Below are positions 52,668 through 62,171 of a DNA stretch of 64,000 nt, piece after piece. Below the pieces are notes generated by a model that saw nothing but the letters and a program-made list of their open reading frames with translations, made no database searches and was not told the DNA's origin. Every line of letters starts with the position of its first letter. Positions within the stretch are counted from its first letter, which is position 1. Source of the DNA: an uncultured delta proteobacterium (lineage in GTDB: Bacteria; Desulfobacterota; Desulfobulbia; Desulfobulbales; Desulfurivibrionaceae); NCBI GenBank assembly GCA_903869265.1, contig CAIPYE010000017.1, forward strand, positions 124,001-188,000, written 5' to 3'. Both the position numbers and the translations under genes were made by a program.

Positions 52668-54589
52668 GCCACCCTGCTGCCGGGAGCGACCGGGCCGGAA
52701 AGCGCGGAAAGGATCAGCCGGTCTCCGTCCTTGGCGGCCAGGACCATGCCGTGGGAAGCCACGCCCATCAATTTTGCCGGCTTGAGGTTGGCGACAATGA
52801 TCACCTGACGCCCCACCAGCTCTTCCGGCTGGTAATGCTGGGCAATGCCCGCGACAATGGTGCGTTCTTCCGGAGCCTTGACCGTCAGCTTGAGGAGGCG
52901 GTCGGATTTGGCGATCTTTTCGGCAGCGATGATCTCCGCCACCCGCAATTCCAGGTTTTGGAAGGCGTCAAAGGTGACAAGACCATCGGCCTCCGGTGCG
53001 GGGGCTTCTTCGGTGCTCGGTTCTTTCATGGCTTTGGTTTTTTGTGGTTGTGGTTTGTCTTTTGCTTCCTGTTGCAGCCGGGGGAAAAGCTGCGCTCCAG
53101 GGGTGATTGCTTTGCCCGGCATGAGCCGGCCCCACATCCCGCAGTCGGTCAGGTTGTTTTCGCCTGTTACGCCAAGGGCTTCGGCCATTTTTGCAGCGGT
53201 TTCCGGCATGATGGGGTGCAGGGTCAGGGTGATGAGTCTCAGCGTCTCCAGCAGGGTGTACAGCACCGTGCTCAGTTGGGTAGCCTGTTGCGGGTCCTTG
53301 GCCAGCTCCCAGGGCTGGGTGCTGACGATGTATTTGTTGGCCCGGCTGATCACCTCCCACACCGCAGCCAGGGCCCGGTGGAAGGCGAAATGGTCCAGGT
53401 GTTCGCGGTACTGGGTCAGCATGGCCAGGGCCGCGTCAGCCAGTTCCCGATCCTGAGCCGAGGGCGTGCCTGGCTGCGGCACAACGCTTGCCGCGAAGTT
53501 TTTCACCATGGTCAGCGAGCGGGAAAAGAGGTTGCCCAGGTCGTTGGTCAGGTCGGAGTTGTGCCGGGCCATCAGGGCTTCTTTTGAAAATCCCGCATCC
53601 AAGCCAAAAGACATCTCGCGGAGCAGGAAGTAGCGCACCGAATCCGCGCCGAATTCCGTTACCAGCTCGCCGGGCCGCACCACGTTGCCCAGGCTCTTGG
53701 ACATCTTGGTCTCGTTCATGTTCCAGTAACCGTGGACATGCAGCCGCTTGTAAGGTTCAAGCCCCATGGCCTTGAGCATGGTGGGCCAGTAGATGGCGTG
53801 GGGCTTGAGGATATCCTTGGCGATGACATGCTCGGCCACGGGCCAGTAGCGGGCAAAATTCTCCCCTGCCGGGTAGCCCAGGCCGGAGAGGTAGTTGATC
53901 AGGGCGTCGAACCAGACATAGGTGACAAAGCGGCTGTCAAAGGGCAGCGGGATGCCCCAGGTGAGCCGGGTGGTGGGCCGGGAAATGCAGAGATCCTCCA
54001 AGGGTTCCTTGAGGAAGGAGAGCGCCTCGTTGCGGTAACGCTCCGGGGTGATGAATTCCGGGTGGTTGGTGATATGGTCGATGAGCCACTCCTGGTACTT
54101 GCTCATCCGGAAAAAATAATTCTGTTCGCTGATCCGTTCCGGTTCGGTGAGGTGATCCGGGCACTTTCCGTCCTTCAGCTCCTTTTCGGTGAGGAACTGC
54201 TCGCACCCCTTGCAGTAGAGGCCGGTGTACTCGCTGAAATAGATGTCGCCCCGGTCGTAGACCTGTTGGAGAATCCCCTGCACCACTCCCATGTGCGCCG
54301 GGTCCGTGGTGCGGACAAAGGTATCCGGCACAATGGAGAGTACCGGCCAGGCTGCCTTGAACATGGCGCTGATCTTGTCCACATACTCCTTTACGGAAAC
54401 CTCGGCGTCCGCCGCGGCCTGGACGATCTTGTCGCCGTGCTCGTCGGTGCCGGTTTGGAAGCGCACATCCTTGCCCAGCAACCTCTGGTAGCGGCAGACG
54501 GCATCTGCCACCACGGCGGAGTAAGCATGACCCAGATGGGGCTGGGCGTTGACGTAAAAAATAGGGGTGGTGAGGTAATACGCGGTCAT
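52664..54589 (-). CDS. metG: Methionyl-tRNA synthetase
   Basis: 641 residues. Class I motifs HLGHAYSAVV (HIGH) near residue 18 and KMSKS, with a single zinc knuckle (YCKGCEQFLTEKELKDGKCP). A linker precedes the C-terminal EMAP-II/OB tRNA-binding domain (about 540-641, TFDAFQNLELRVAEIIAAEK), which also mediates dimerisation. Its ATG overlaps the ricT stop. Confidence 0.96.
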   Translation of the reverse strand: MTAYYLTTPIFYVNAQPHLGHAYSAVVADAVCRYQRLLGKDVRFQTGTDEHGDKIVQAAADAEVSVKEYVDKISAMFKAAWPVLSIVPDTFVRTTDPAHMGVVQGILQQVYDRGDIYFSEYTGLYCKGCEQFLTEKELKDGKCPDHLTEPERISEQNYFFRMSKYQEWLIDHITNHPEFITPERYRNEALSFLKEPLEDLCISRPTTRLTWGIPLPFDSRFVTYVWFDALINYLSGLGYPAGENFARYWPVAEHVIAKDILKPHAIYWPTMLKAMGLEPYKRLHVHGYWNMNETKMSKSLGNVVRPGELVTEFGADSVRYFLLREMSFGLDAGFSKEALMARHNSDLTNDLGNLFSRSLTMVKNFAASVVPQPGTPSAQDRELADAALAMLTQYREHLDHFAFHRALAAVWEVISRANKYIVSTQPWELAKDPQQATQLSTVLYTLLETLRLITLTLHPIMPETAAKMAEALGVTGENNLTDCGMWGRLMPGKAITPGAQLFPRLQQEAKDKPQPQKTKAMKEPSTEEAPAPEADGLVTFDAFQNLELRVAEIIAAEKIAKSDRLLKLTVKAPEERTIVAGIAQHYQPEELVGRQVIIVANLKPAKLMGVASHGMVLAAKDGDRLILSALSGPVAPGSRVA

Positions 54590-55578
54590 TGCTTCGGCCC
54601 TTCCGGGGCTTTGTGATGCTTGGGCTTTTTCCTTCTGGGCGGGGCCTCTGACTCAGGGGTTTGGGCCTGGGGCTGGGCCGGGGTCTGAGCTTGGACGGGT
54701 TGCGTCGCTCTGGCCTGGCTCCATTCGTCCTTGGTGAGAATGATATTTCTTTCATGGCCGTCCACCCAGGAGACCTCGAGGGTTTCCTCCAGGGGGTTTA
54801 CCTTGATAATCTTGTAATTTTTTTCGCCCACGGTGATGGCCTTGCCCGGTTTGGGCATCGTCTTCCTGATGGCGTGGTAGGTGTCGTACTCGTAGGTGAG
54901 GCAGCAGAGCAGCCGGTTGCAGATTCCGGAAATTTTGGCCGGATTGAGCGGCAGACCCTGCTCCTTGGCCATCTTGATGGAGACCGGAGCAAAGTTTTTG
55001 AGATACGACGAGCAGCAAAGTTCCCGGCCGCAGCAGCCCAGGCCGCCGATCATCTTGGTTTCGTGACGGACACCGACCTGGCGGATCTCCACCCTGGTGC
55101 GGAATTCCTGAACCAGATCCTTGACCAGCTCGCGAAAGTCAACCCTGGTGTCGGCGGTGAAATAAAAGATGATCTTGCTGCCGTTTAAAAAACGCTCCAC
55201 CTTGATGAGCTTCATGGGCAACCCATGGGTGGAGATGAAGCGGGTGCAGACATCAAAGGCTTCTTTTTCGCGTTCAAGGAGGCGGGCGAATTTTTCTGTT
55301 TCGTCCCGGGTTCCCCTCCGGACGATGAGGTGGCTGCCCAATCCTTCCGGCGTGGTCTTCCCCGGGCAGGGCAAGGTTCGGGCGTGGACCGTGGCCGGCT
55401 CCATGCCGTGTTCGGTCTGGGCCATGACCAGCTCGTTGACCTTGAGGTTCTGGATGCGGGAGACGGCGGAGAAAAATTGGTCTCCTGGCCGAAACTGAAT
55501 GGTGTAGCAAGTTTCCGGCGCATTGTGCTGGTCTTCGTGCACCAGCTCTTCTGGGGGTGTTTCCGAGGTTTCGTTCAT
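54586..55578 (-). CDS. ricT: PSP1-domain regulatory protein RicT
   Basis: 330 residues. A PSP1 core with KIIFYFTADTRVDFRELVKD and the Cys-rich RELCCSSYLKNF and ICNRLLCCLTYE segments. RicT (YaaT) of Bacillus forms a 4Fe-4S protein complex with YlbF and YmcA that controls RNase Y maturation of mRNAs. Basic low-complexity C-terminus (PPRRKKPKHHK). The gene order holB-ricT-metG matches that of Firmicutes. Partners YlbF and YmcA are not in the window. Confidence 0.88.
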   Translation of the reverse strand: MNETSETPPEELVHEDQHNAPETCYTIQFRPGDQFFSAVSRIQNLKVNELVMAQTEHGMEPATVHARTLPCPGKTTPEGLGSHLIVRRGTRDETEKFARLLEREKEAFDVCTRFISTHGLPMKLIKVERFLNGSKIIFYFTADTRVDFRELVKDLVQEFRTRVEIRQVGVRHETKMIGGLGCCGRELCCSSYLKNFAPVSIKMAKEQGLPLNPAKISGICNRLLCCLTYEYDTYHAIRKTMPKPGKAITVGEKNYKIIKVNPLEETLEVSWVDGHERNIILTKDEWSQARATQPVQAQTPAQPQAQTPESEAPPRRKKPKHHKAPEGPKQ

Positions 55579-55672
55579 GTATCACACTCAAACAGCCAAT
55601 TGGCTGAAAATTAGGTGGTGTTCAGGGTCGGTAATCGTAGGTCTTAACCATGTTAAGAAGGCGATCATACCA

Positions 55673-56680
55673 TTAAAGCAGACCAAAGAAAAGTACTTCG
55701 CATACGGCGGTGGGGTTGCAGTTGCGGGCCAGTTGTTTCCGAGCCATATCCATCAACCGTAACTTTTCGGAGAGCTGGCTGTCGGACCAGCGGCGGCGGG
55801 CGGTCGGGAAGGTGGGACTCAGATCGTGGTTGATGATTGCGCCCGGCGCGCCATGGCCGAAAAGGAGCAAGTCATGGAGCCAGGTGGCGAGCAGCTCCAG
55901 GAGTTCGCTCAAGTCCTCCTTGAGCTTGGCGGCTGTTTCGGCAAGTTCACCCAGGGCCTGGATCGCTACCGGGGTGTTCGGCTCAAGCCGCAAGAGGTGG
56001 TCGATAATCTCCCTCCGCAACCCCAGCAGATCTTTAGCCAGGATTAGTCTGGCCCGTCCCAGGCTGCCTTCGGCCATGGCCGCCAGGGTGGTCGCGCTCT
56101 CCGGTTCTATGCCGGATTCTTGCGTCAGGATTTTTGCCACTTCTGTCTGGGGAAGCGGAAAAAAAGGCACGGTCTGGCAACGGGAGAGGATGGTGGGCAG
56201 AATACTGCCCGCCTCATCGGCGGTGAGGATCAGCATGGTTTGGGCGGGCGGTTCTTCCAGGGTTTTGAGCAGGCTGTTGGCCGCCTCCCGCCGCATGGTG
56301 TGGATATCGCAGAGCAGCGCCACCCGAATCCTCGCCTCCAGGGGAGGGAAGGCCAGAACTTTTTTGAGTTCACGCACCTGATTGATTTTTATCGCCGCCC
56401 CTTCGGGCTCGATGACGATGAAATCAGGGTGGCTGCCGGAGCGGAACTTGACGCAGGAAGGGCATTGGCCGCAGGGTTCGTGACCCTGAGGGTTTTGGCA
56501 GTTAAGGAGGGCGGCAAAGGTTTTGGCAAAGGTCTTTTTGCCAACCCCCATGGGACCTTTGAAGAGAAAGGCATGGGCCAGCCGGTTTTGCTCCACGGCG
56601 CGGCGCAGCAGTTTTTTCGCCTTGTCCTGCCCGATGATTCCGGCAAAACAAAGGGGCTTGGTTTCCTGGGGTTGTTTCAT
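55673..56680 (-). CDS. holB: DNA polymerase III delta' subunit
   Basis: 335 residues from the ATG at 56680 (a TTG at 56701 is less likely). The clamp-loader AAA+ domain has FKGPMGVGKKTFAKTF, a zinc module CGQCPSCVKF, a weak sensor 1 region and the ILSRCQTVPF SRC motif. Unlike E. coli HolB it keeps a P-loop-like GPMGVGKKT. It precedes ricT and metG. Confidence 0.88.
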   Translation of the reverse strand: MKQPQETKPLCFAGIIGQDKAKKLLRRAVEQNRLAHAFLFKGPMGVGKKTFAKTFAALLNCQNPQGHEPCGQCPSCVKFRSGSHPDFIVIEPEGAAIKINQVRELKKVLAFPPLEARIRVALLCDIHTMRREAANSLLKTLEEPPAQTMLILTADEAGSILPTILSRCQTVPFFPLPQTEVAKILTQESGIEPESATTLAAMAEGSLGRARLILAKDLLGLRREIIDHLLRLEPNTPVAIQALGELAETAAKLKEDLSELLELLATWLHDLLLFGHGAPGAIINHDLSPTFPTARRRWSDSQLSEKLRLMDMARKQLARNCNPTAVCEVLFFGLL

Positions 56681-56692
56681 GCCCGTATCATA

Positions 56693-56727
56693 AAGGCGCA
56701 AGGTGAAAGGCGCAAGGTGAAAGGCGC
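56693..56727. repeat. Short tandem repeat, 14-base unit
   Basis: AAGGCGCAAGGTGA is repeated in tandem about 2.4 times between holB and the channel gene. It overlaps the possible upstream leader of holB. Confidence 0.6.
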
Positions 56728-56757
56728 GGGTCGCACACGGGGGGAACAGGGCCTTTT

Positions 56758-58101
56758 TCAGGCGGTCGGGTCGGGGCGATTCCTGATGACCAGCTGGACC
56801 GCCTCAATAATCTCGGAAGATTCCGGACCCTTGCGGATCACCAGATCGGCACCGGCGTCCAAGGCTTGTTGCTGGACTTCCGGGCGCTCATCCGCGGTGA
56901 ACAGCAGGAGCTTCACCTCGGCGCAATCCGGGTGGCTCCGGATTGCCTTGCAGATTTCAATGCCGGAGAGCAGCGGCAGGATGTAGTCAATCACCGCTAC
57001 CGCTGGTTTCTCGGCAAGGATCAGAGCCAATCCTTCCTGGCCGTTGGTCGCGGGCAGGGGGAGGAACCCGGCTTTTTGCAGGAGACGGCTGTAAAGCCTT
57101 AAGATAACAGGGTTGTCATCGACGATCACAACCTTGTGCGGGGCAATGGTTTCGCCTGCGGTTTGCGGTTCGCTGAAGTCTTGGAGAACCAGAAGTTGAT
57201 CCCCCTGGCGCAAAGAAATTTCCGGGCCGGGAAAGATGGTGTCCTGCCCACTGCGGCGCAAGCCGAAGATGCGGGTGCCCATTTGCCGGGAAACCTCTTC
57301 GATGGTGATTCCTGCCATGCTCGATCCTTCCTGCACCTCGATCCACTGGCTGGCAAGGGATTCCTTGCCAGCCTGCCTACCGGTGGCAACGAGGAGGGCT
57401 TCGGCAATGCGGATTCCGGCCGAGGCAAAGGGAGAAATGACATTGTCGGCGCCTGCCCGGAGAATCTTGTGCTCCGAGGTGAGGTCTTCGGCGCGGGAGA
57501 TGATGTGCAGGGTGGGGTTGAGTTCCCGGGCGGACAAGACAATAAAGAGGTTGTCCGGGTCTTTGTTGAGCAGGGCGATCAGGCCGGTGGCCGATTTGAT
57601 TCCGGCCGCCCGCAGCGTTTCTTCATGGGTGGCATCGCCGTGGATGTGGAGATGGCCCTGTTCCGCGATGTGCTGGCAGTGTTCCGCCGAATTTTCAATG
57701 ATTACGAAATCAACCTGATTGGCCTTGAAATGTTCCGCTGCCGCTGCGCCCACCCGTCCATAGCCGCAGAGGATGAAATGTGACTTGAGCTGGGCAATCT
57801 TCTTGTTCATTTTTTTTCTCTCCTTACCCCCGGTCCAGACCGTTTCCATGACGGAGCCGACCAGGGCGTGGCTGGCAAAGGCCAGGCCGCTGAATCCCAT
57901 GACAATGTAGCCTGTGGTGAAAAGTCGCCCTGTGTCGGACAGCGGGTGCACCTCCCCAAAACCAACCGAGGTCAGGGTGATGACCGACATGTACAGGGCC
58001 TCGATAAAGGTGAAGCCTTCAATCCCCATGTAGCCCAGGATGCCCACCAGGATGAGGGCGAGAATGGCTGCCAGGGTCCAGATGATCCGATGGGGTTTCA
58101 C
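56758..58101 (-). CDS. Two-TM potassium-channel / RCK (TrkA-N, TrkA-C) / receiver-domain fusion
   Basis: 447 residues. Two membrane helices (about 8-28 and 62-84) flank a pore loop with TLTSVGFGEVHPL, a variant of TVGYGD. An RCK Rossmann domain follows (about 105-220, HFILCGYGRVGAAAAEHF), then a TrkA-C domain (about 240-315), and a complete receiver domain (about 325-447) with IVDDNPVILRLYS, phospho-acceptor Asp in AVIDYILPLLSG, LLFTAD and VIRKG. This would be an MthK-like K+ channel gated by a cytoplasmic ligand, with a phosphorylation input added. No kinase is adjacent. The Tyr-to-Phe and Asp-to-Glu changes in the filter (GFGE) occur in some prokaryotic channels. Confidence 0.85.
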   Translation of the reverse strand: MKPHRIIWTLAAILALILVGILGYMGIEGFTFIEALYMSVITLTSVGFGEVHPLSDTGRLFTTGYIVMGFSGLAFASHALVGSVMETVWTGGKERKKMNKKIAQLKSHFILCGYGRVGAAAAEHFKANQVDFVIIENSAEHCQHIAEQGHLHIHGDATHEETLRAAGIKSATGLIALLNKDPDNLFIVLSARELNPTLHIISRAEDLTSEHKILRAGADNVISPFASAGIRIAEALLVATGRQAGKESLASQWIEVQEGSSMAGITIEEVSRQMGTRIFGLRRSGQDTIFPGPEISLRQGDQLLVLQDFSEPQTAGETIAPHKVVIVDDNPVILRLYSRLLQKAGFLPLPATNGQEGLALILAEKPAVAVIDYILPLLSGIEICKAIRSHPDCAEVKLLLFTADERPEVQQQALDAGADLVIRKGPESSEIIEAVQLVIRNRPDPTA

Positions 58102-58354
58102 GGGCGGATGCAGGGGGGAGGGATGATCACCGCCGGGGCCGGGCCGGGCAGTGTTGTTTGTGGAGCGGTTGAATTCATGAAATTCTTGTACCGTGCCTTG
58201 CCAGGTTCGTCAAGCAGCAGAAGGAGATTTGAGTAAAAAGGTCTTTTTGTCGGAAAAACGCAATTTCCTGCGGAAAAAAGTGTGGTTTAATGATAGGTTG
58301 ATGGCTTATTTATTTTTGCTGCGACTTGTGCATACACACTTTTAGGATAAGACC

Positions 58355-61300
58355 ATGGGAACGACAGTCCGCCAGCTGTACCGCGCCATTGATGGCATTC
58401 GCGAATACTGTTTCAATATCGAAAGCACCGCCCCCCTGACCGTGCAGGAGCTGAGCAATCTCAAACTGCTCCTGGCGGACGGCTTTCTTGCCGAAACCGT
58501 CGCCGAGACCCCAACTCTTGCCGGGAAACGGGTGGTGGAACTGGGGCCGCGGCTCAATTTCGCCACAGCCTGGTCTTCGAACCTGGTTTCCATCTGCCGG
58601 GCCATCGGCCTTGATTCGGTCACCCGGGTGGAGCGTTCCCGTCGCTTTCTGGTGGATGCGGGTGATGATCTCCCCACCTTTGTCGCGGCCAACCACGACC
58701 GAATGACCGAGTGCCTCTACCCCGCGCCCCTCACCACCTTTGAAACCGGGGTCACCCCGGAGCCGGTGTATGCCATCGACCTCATCAGCCAGGGGCCGGA
58801 CGGGCTGCTGGCCATCCCCGGCATCTCCATGGACGAGTGGGACCGGAATTTCTACTACGACTATTTTGTCACCAAGCATAAGCGCAACCCCACCATTGTC
58901 GAGATCATGGATCTCAACAACGCCAACTCCGAGCATTCCCGGCACGGGTTTTTCCGGGGCAGGCAGATCATCGACGGTGAGGAGCAGAAGAGCAATCTGT
59001 TCCAGCTGGTCACCGACACCCTTACCGCCCATCCCAAGGGCAGCGTCATCGCCTTTAAAGATAATTCCAGCGCGGTGGAGGGCCACAGGCTCACTACCCT
59101 CATCCCGGACGAGCCCGGGGCACCGTCTTCCCTTTCCGCCCAGGAGGTGGTCTACCATGTGCTGCTCACCGCTGAGACCCATAACTTCCCCACCGGGGTT
59201 GCCCCGTTTCCAGGTGCCGAAACCGGCACCGGCGGTCGAATCCGCGACGTGCAGGGCACCGGCAAGGGCGGCTTTGTCATGGCCGGAACTGCGGGCTACT
59301 GTGTGGCCAATCTCCATATCCCCGGCTATGACCTGCCTTGGGAAAATCATTACCCCTGCCCGGACAACCTGGCCAGTGCGCTTACCATCGAGATCGAGGC
59401 CAGTAACGGCGCCTCCGACTACGGCAATAAATTCGGCGAGCCCCTGATCCTGGGCTTCACCCGCTCCTTTGACCTGCGGCTTGACAGCGGCGAGCGCTGG
59501 GGCTTTTTAAAGCCGATTATGTTCACCGCGGGGGTGGGCCAGATCGATGCCCGCCATACCGCCAAGGCCAAGGAAGAAAAGGGCATGCTCATCGTCCAGG
59601 TGGGCGGCCCGGCCTATCGGGTCGGTTTTGGCGGTGGGGCCGCGTCCAGCATGCTCCAGGGCGAGAATGTTTCCGAGCTCGATTTTGACGCGGTGCAGCG
59701 CGGCGATGCCGAGATGGAGCAGAAGATGAACCGGGTGATCCGGGCCTGCAACGAGATGGGCGACAAGACCCTGATCGACGTGATCCACGACCAGGGCGCG
59801 GGCGGCCCGGCCAATGTCTTGAAGGAGTTGGTGGAGAAATCCGGCGGCCGCATCGAGATCCGCAAGATCCGGGTGGGTGACCCCACCATGAGCGTGCTGG
59901 AGATCTATGTGGCCGAGTACCAGGAGCGTAACGGCTTTCTGATTCGGCCTGAGAATATCGCGAGATTCCAGGGTATCTGTGAACGGGAAAAGGTGGCCTG
60001 CGAGGTGCTGGGCGAGGTGACCGGTGATCTCCGTTTTGTGGTGCATGACGAGCGCGATGGCTCCACCCCGGTGGATATCGAGCTCAATGAGCTGCTGGGC
60101 AATGTGCCGATCAAAACTTTTACCGACAACCGGCGTGCGCCGGGACTCAAACCCCTGGTGGTGGAAAATCTCAGCGTAAAGGATGCCCTGCACAATGTCC
60201 TGCGGTTGGTTTCCGTGGGGTCCAAGCGGTTTCTCACCAACAAGGTGGATCGGGCTGTAACCGGCCTGATCGTGCGCCAGCAATGTTGCGGCCCGCTGCA
60301 GCTGCCGGTGAGCGATGTGGCTGTGCTGGCTCAGAGCCATTTTGCCAAATCCGGGGTGGCCACGGCCATAGGCGAGCAGCCCATCAAGATGCTGGTCAAC
60401 CCTGCGGCCGGAGCGCGGATGGCCGTGGGCGAGGCGTTGACCAATCTGGTTTGGGCCAAGGTGGTAGAGCTTGCGCAGGTGAAATGCTCGGCCAACTGGA
60501 TGTGGGCTCCCAAGCTCGAAGGTGAGGGCGCGGCCATGTACGATGCGGCCCTGGCCATGCGCGAGGCCATGATCGGGGTGGGCATTGCCGTGGACGGCGG
60601 CAAGGACAGCCTCTCCATGGCCACCAAGGTGGGCAGCGAAACGGTCAAGTCGCCCCGCGAACTGGTGATCTCGGTGTACGGCGCCGTGGCGGATATCACC
60701 AAGGTGGTAAGCCCGGATATCAAACAACCCGGCTCCACTCTGCTGTTTATCGATCTAGCTGGCGGCAAGAACCGGCTTGGCGGCACAGCCCTGGCGCAGA
60801 CCATGGGCCAACTCGGCAACGAGTCGCCGGATATGGACAACCCGGCCCAGGTCAAACAAGCCTTCTGCGCGGTGCAGGAGCTGATCGACAAGGGGCTGAT
60901 CGCCGCAGGCCACGATCGCAGCGACGGCGGGCTCATCACCACGGTGCTGGAGATGGTCTTTTCCGGCAACTGCGGACTGGAAATGTCCATGACCGGCACG
61001 GCTACGGCCATTGAAGCCCTGTTTTGCGAAGAGCTTGGGATGGTGTTGGAATGTGTGGCTGGTCAGGAAGAAGCGGTGAAAAAGATTCTGGCCGGCTACG
61101 GGGTGCCCTGTGCAGTGCTCGGCACAACCACCACGACCAAGGATATTCGGATCAGTTATAACGGCGCAATGGTGCTTAGCGAGGACATGCGGGTTTTGCG
61201 CCAATGGTGGGAGGAAACCAGCTACCAGCTGGAGCGGCTCCAGGTCAAGCCCGCCTGTGCCGACGAAGAGAAGAAAAATATCTACGACCGTAAGGGGCCG

Positions 61301-62161
61301 ACCTATGTGCTGCCCTTTACCCCCAAGGCCACCGCGCCTGCGATTCTCGCTGCCTCGGCCAAGCCCAAGGTTGCCATCCTGCGCGACGAGGGCTCCAACT
61401 CCGACCGGGAGATGAGTTCGGCCTTTTATGCCGCAGGGTTTGAGCCCTGGGACGTGACCATGACCGACCTGCTGGCCGGGCGCATCGATCTGAATGGGCT
61501 GGACGGCTTCCGGGGTCTGGCTGCGGTGGGTGGGTTTTCTTACGCCGACGTGCCCGAGTCCGCCAAGGGCTGGGCTGCCACCATCCTTTTTAACGACCGG
61601 CTCAAAGCTATGTTTCAGGCCTTTTACGACCGGCCCGACACCTTCACCCTGGGCATCTGCAATGGCTGCCAGCTCTTCGGCTTGCTTGGGTTGGTGCCCT
61701 GGCAGGGACTTTCTGCCCAGCAGCAGCCCCGCTTTATCCACAATGTCTCCGGCCGGTTCGAATCGCGCTGGGTCACGGCCAAGGTGCTGAAAAGTCCGGC
61801 CATGATGCTCAAAGGCATGGAGGATTTGACTTTCGGCATCCACGTGGACCATGGCGAAGGCTTCCTCCATTTCCCTGATCCTGCCGTCAAGGCGCAGGTG
61901 CTGGCCGACAACCTTGCCACCGTGGTTTATGTGGACGACGCGGGCCAGCCCACCGAGGCCTATCCTCTGAACCCTAACGGTTCGCCCGGCGGGCTTACCG
62001 GCCTCTGCTCGCCGGATGGCAGGCACTTGGCCATGATGCCGCACCCGGAACGGGCTTTCTTGCCATGGCAATGCCACTGGCTGCCCGAGGAAATGAAGCA
62101 GCTTGAGGTTTCGCCCTGGTTGCGGATGTTCCAGAATGCCTATGATTGGTGTGTGAAGTAG
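58355..62161 (+). CDS. purL: Phosphoribosylformylglycinamidine synthase, single-chain form
   Basis: 1268 residues. It amidates FGAR to FGAM in purine synthesis. The N-terminal PurS-like part and linker (up to about 200), two AIR-synthase-like halves (TAETHNFPTGVAPFPGAETG; GGKDSLSMATKV) and a C-terminal class I glutaminase (from about residue 1005, with nucleophile in LGICNGCQLFG and His in MMPHPERAF) are all present. This is the large form; many bacteria use separate PurS, PurQ and PurL. The ATG at 58355 has a weak ribosome-binding site and a 253-base upstream gap with no clear promoter. It converges on the YhaM-like gene with 10 bases between stops. Confidence 0.95.
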   Translation: MGTTVRQLYRAIDGIREYCFNIESTAPLTVQELSNLKLLLADGFLAETVAETPTLAGKRVVELGPRLNFATAWSSNLVSICRAIGLDSVTRVERSRRFLVDAGDDLPTFVAANHDRMTECLYPAPLTTFETGVTPEPVYAIDLISQGPDGLLAIPGISMDEWDRNFYYDYFVTKHKRNPTIVEIMDLNNANSEHSRHGFFRGRQIIDGEEQKSNLFQLVTDTLTAHPKGSVIAFKDNSSAVEGHRLTTLIPDEPGAPSSLSAQEVVYHVLLTAETHNFPTGVAPFPGAETGTGGRIRDVQGTGKGGFVMAGTAGYCVANLHIPGYDLPWENHYPCPDNLASALTIEIEASNGASDYGNKFGEPLILGFTRSFDLRLDSGERWGFLKPIMFTAGVGQIDARHTAKAKEEKGMLIVQVGGPAYRVGFGGGAASSMLQGENVSELDFDAVQRGDAEMEQKMNRVIRACNEMGDKTLIDVIHDQGAGGPANVLKELVEKSGGRIEIRKIRVGDPTMSVLEIYVAEYQERNGFLIRPENIARFQGICEREKVACEVLGEVTGDLRFVVHDERDGSTPVDIELNELLGNVPIKTFTDNRRAPGLKPLVVENLSVKDALHNVLRLVSVGSKRFLTNKVDRAVTGLIVRQQCCGPLQLPVSDVAVLAQSHFAKSGVATAIGEQPIKMLVNPAAGARMAVGEALTNLVWAKVVELAQVKCSANWMWAPKLEGEGAAMYDAALAMREAMIGVGIAVDGGKDSLSMATKVGSETVKSPRELVISVYGAVADITKVVSPDIKQPGSTLLFIDLAGGKNRLGGTALAQTMGQLGNESPDMDNPAQVKQAFCAVQELIDKGLIAAGHDRSDGGLITTVLEMVFSGNCGLEMSMTGTATAIEALFCEELGMVLECVAGQEEAVKKILAGYGVPCAVLGTTTTTKDIRISYNGAMVLSEDMRVLRQWWEETSYQLERLQVKPACADEEKKNIYDRKGPTYVLPFTPKATAPAILAASAKPKVAILRDEGSNSDREMSSAFYAAGFEPWDVTMTDLLAGRIDLNGLDGFRGLAAVGGFSYADVPESAKGWAATILFNDRLKAMFQAFYDRPDTFTLGICNGCQLFGLLGLVPWQGLSAQQQPRFIHNVSGRFESRWVTAKVLKSPAMMLKGMEDLTFGIHVDHGEGFLHFPDPAVKAQVLADNLATVVYVDDAGQPTEAYPLNPNGSPGGLTGLCSPDGRHLAMMPHPERAFLPWQCHWLPEEMKQLEVSPWLRMFQNAYDWCVK

Positions 62162-62171
62162 GGAGCTGGCA

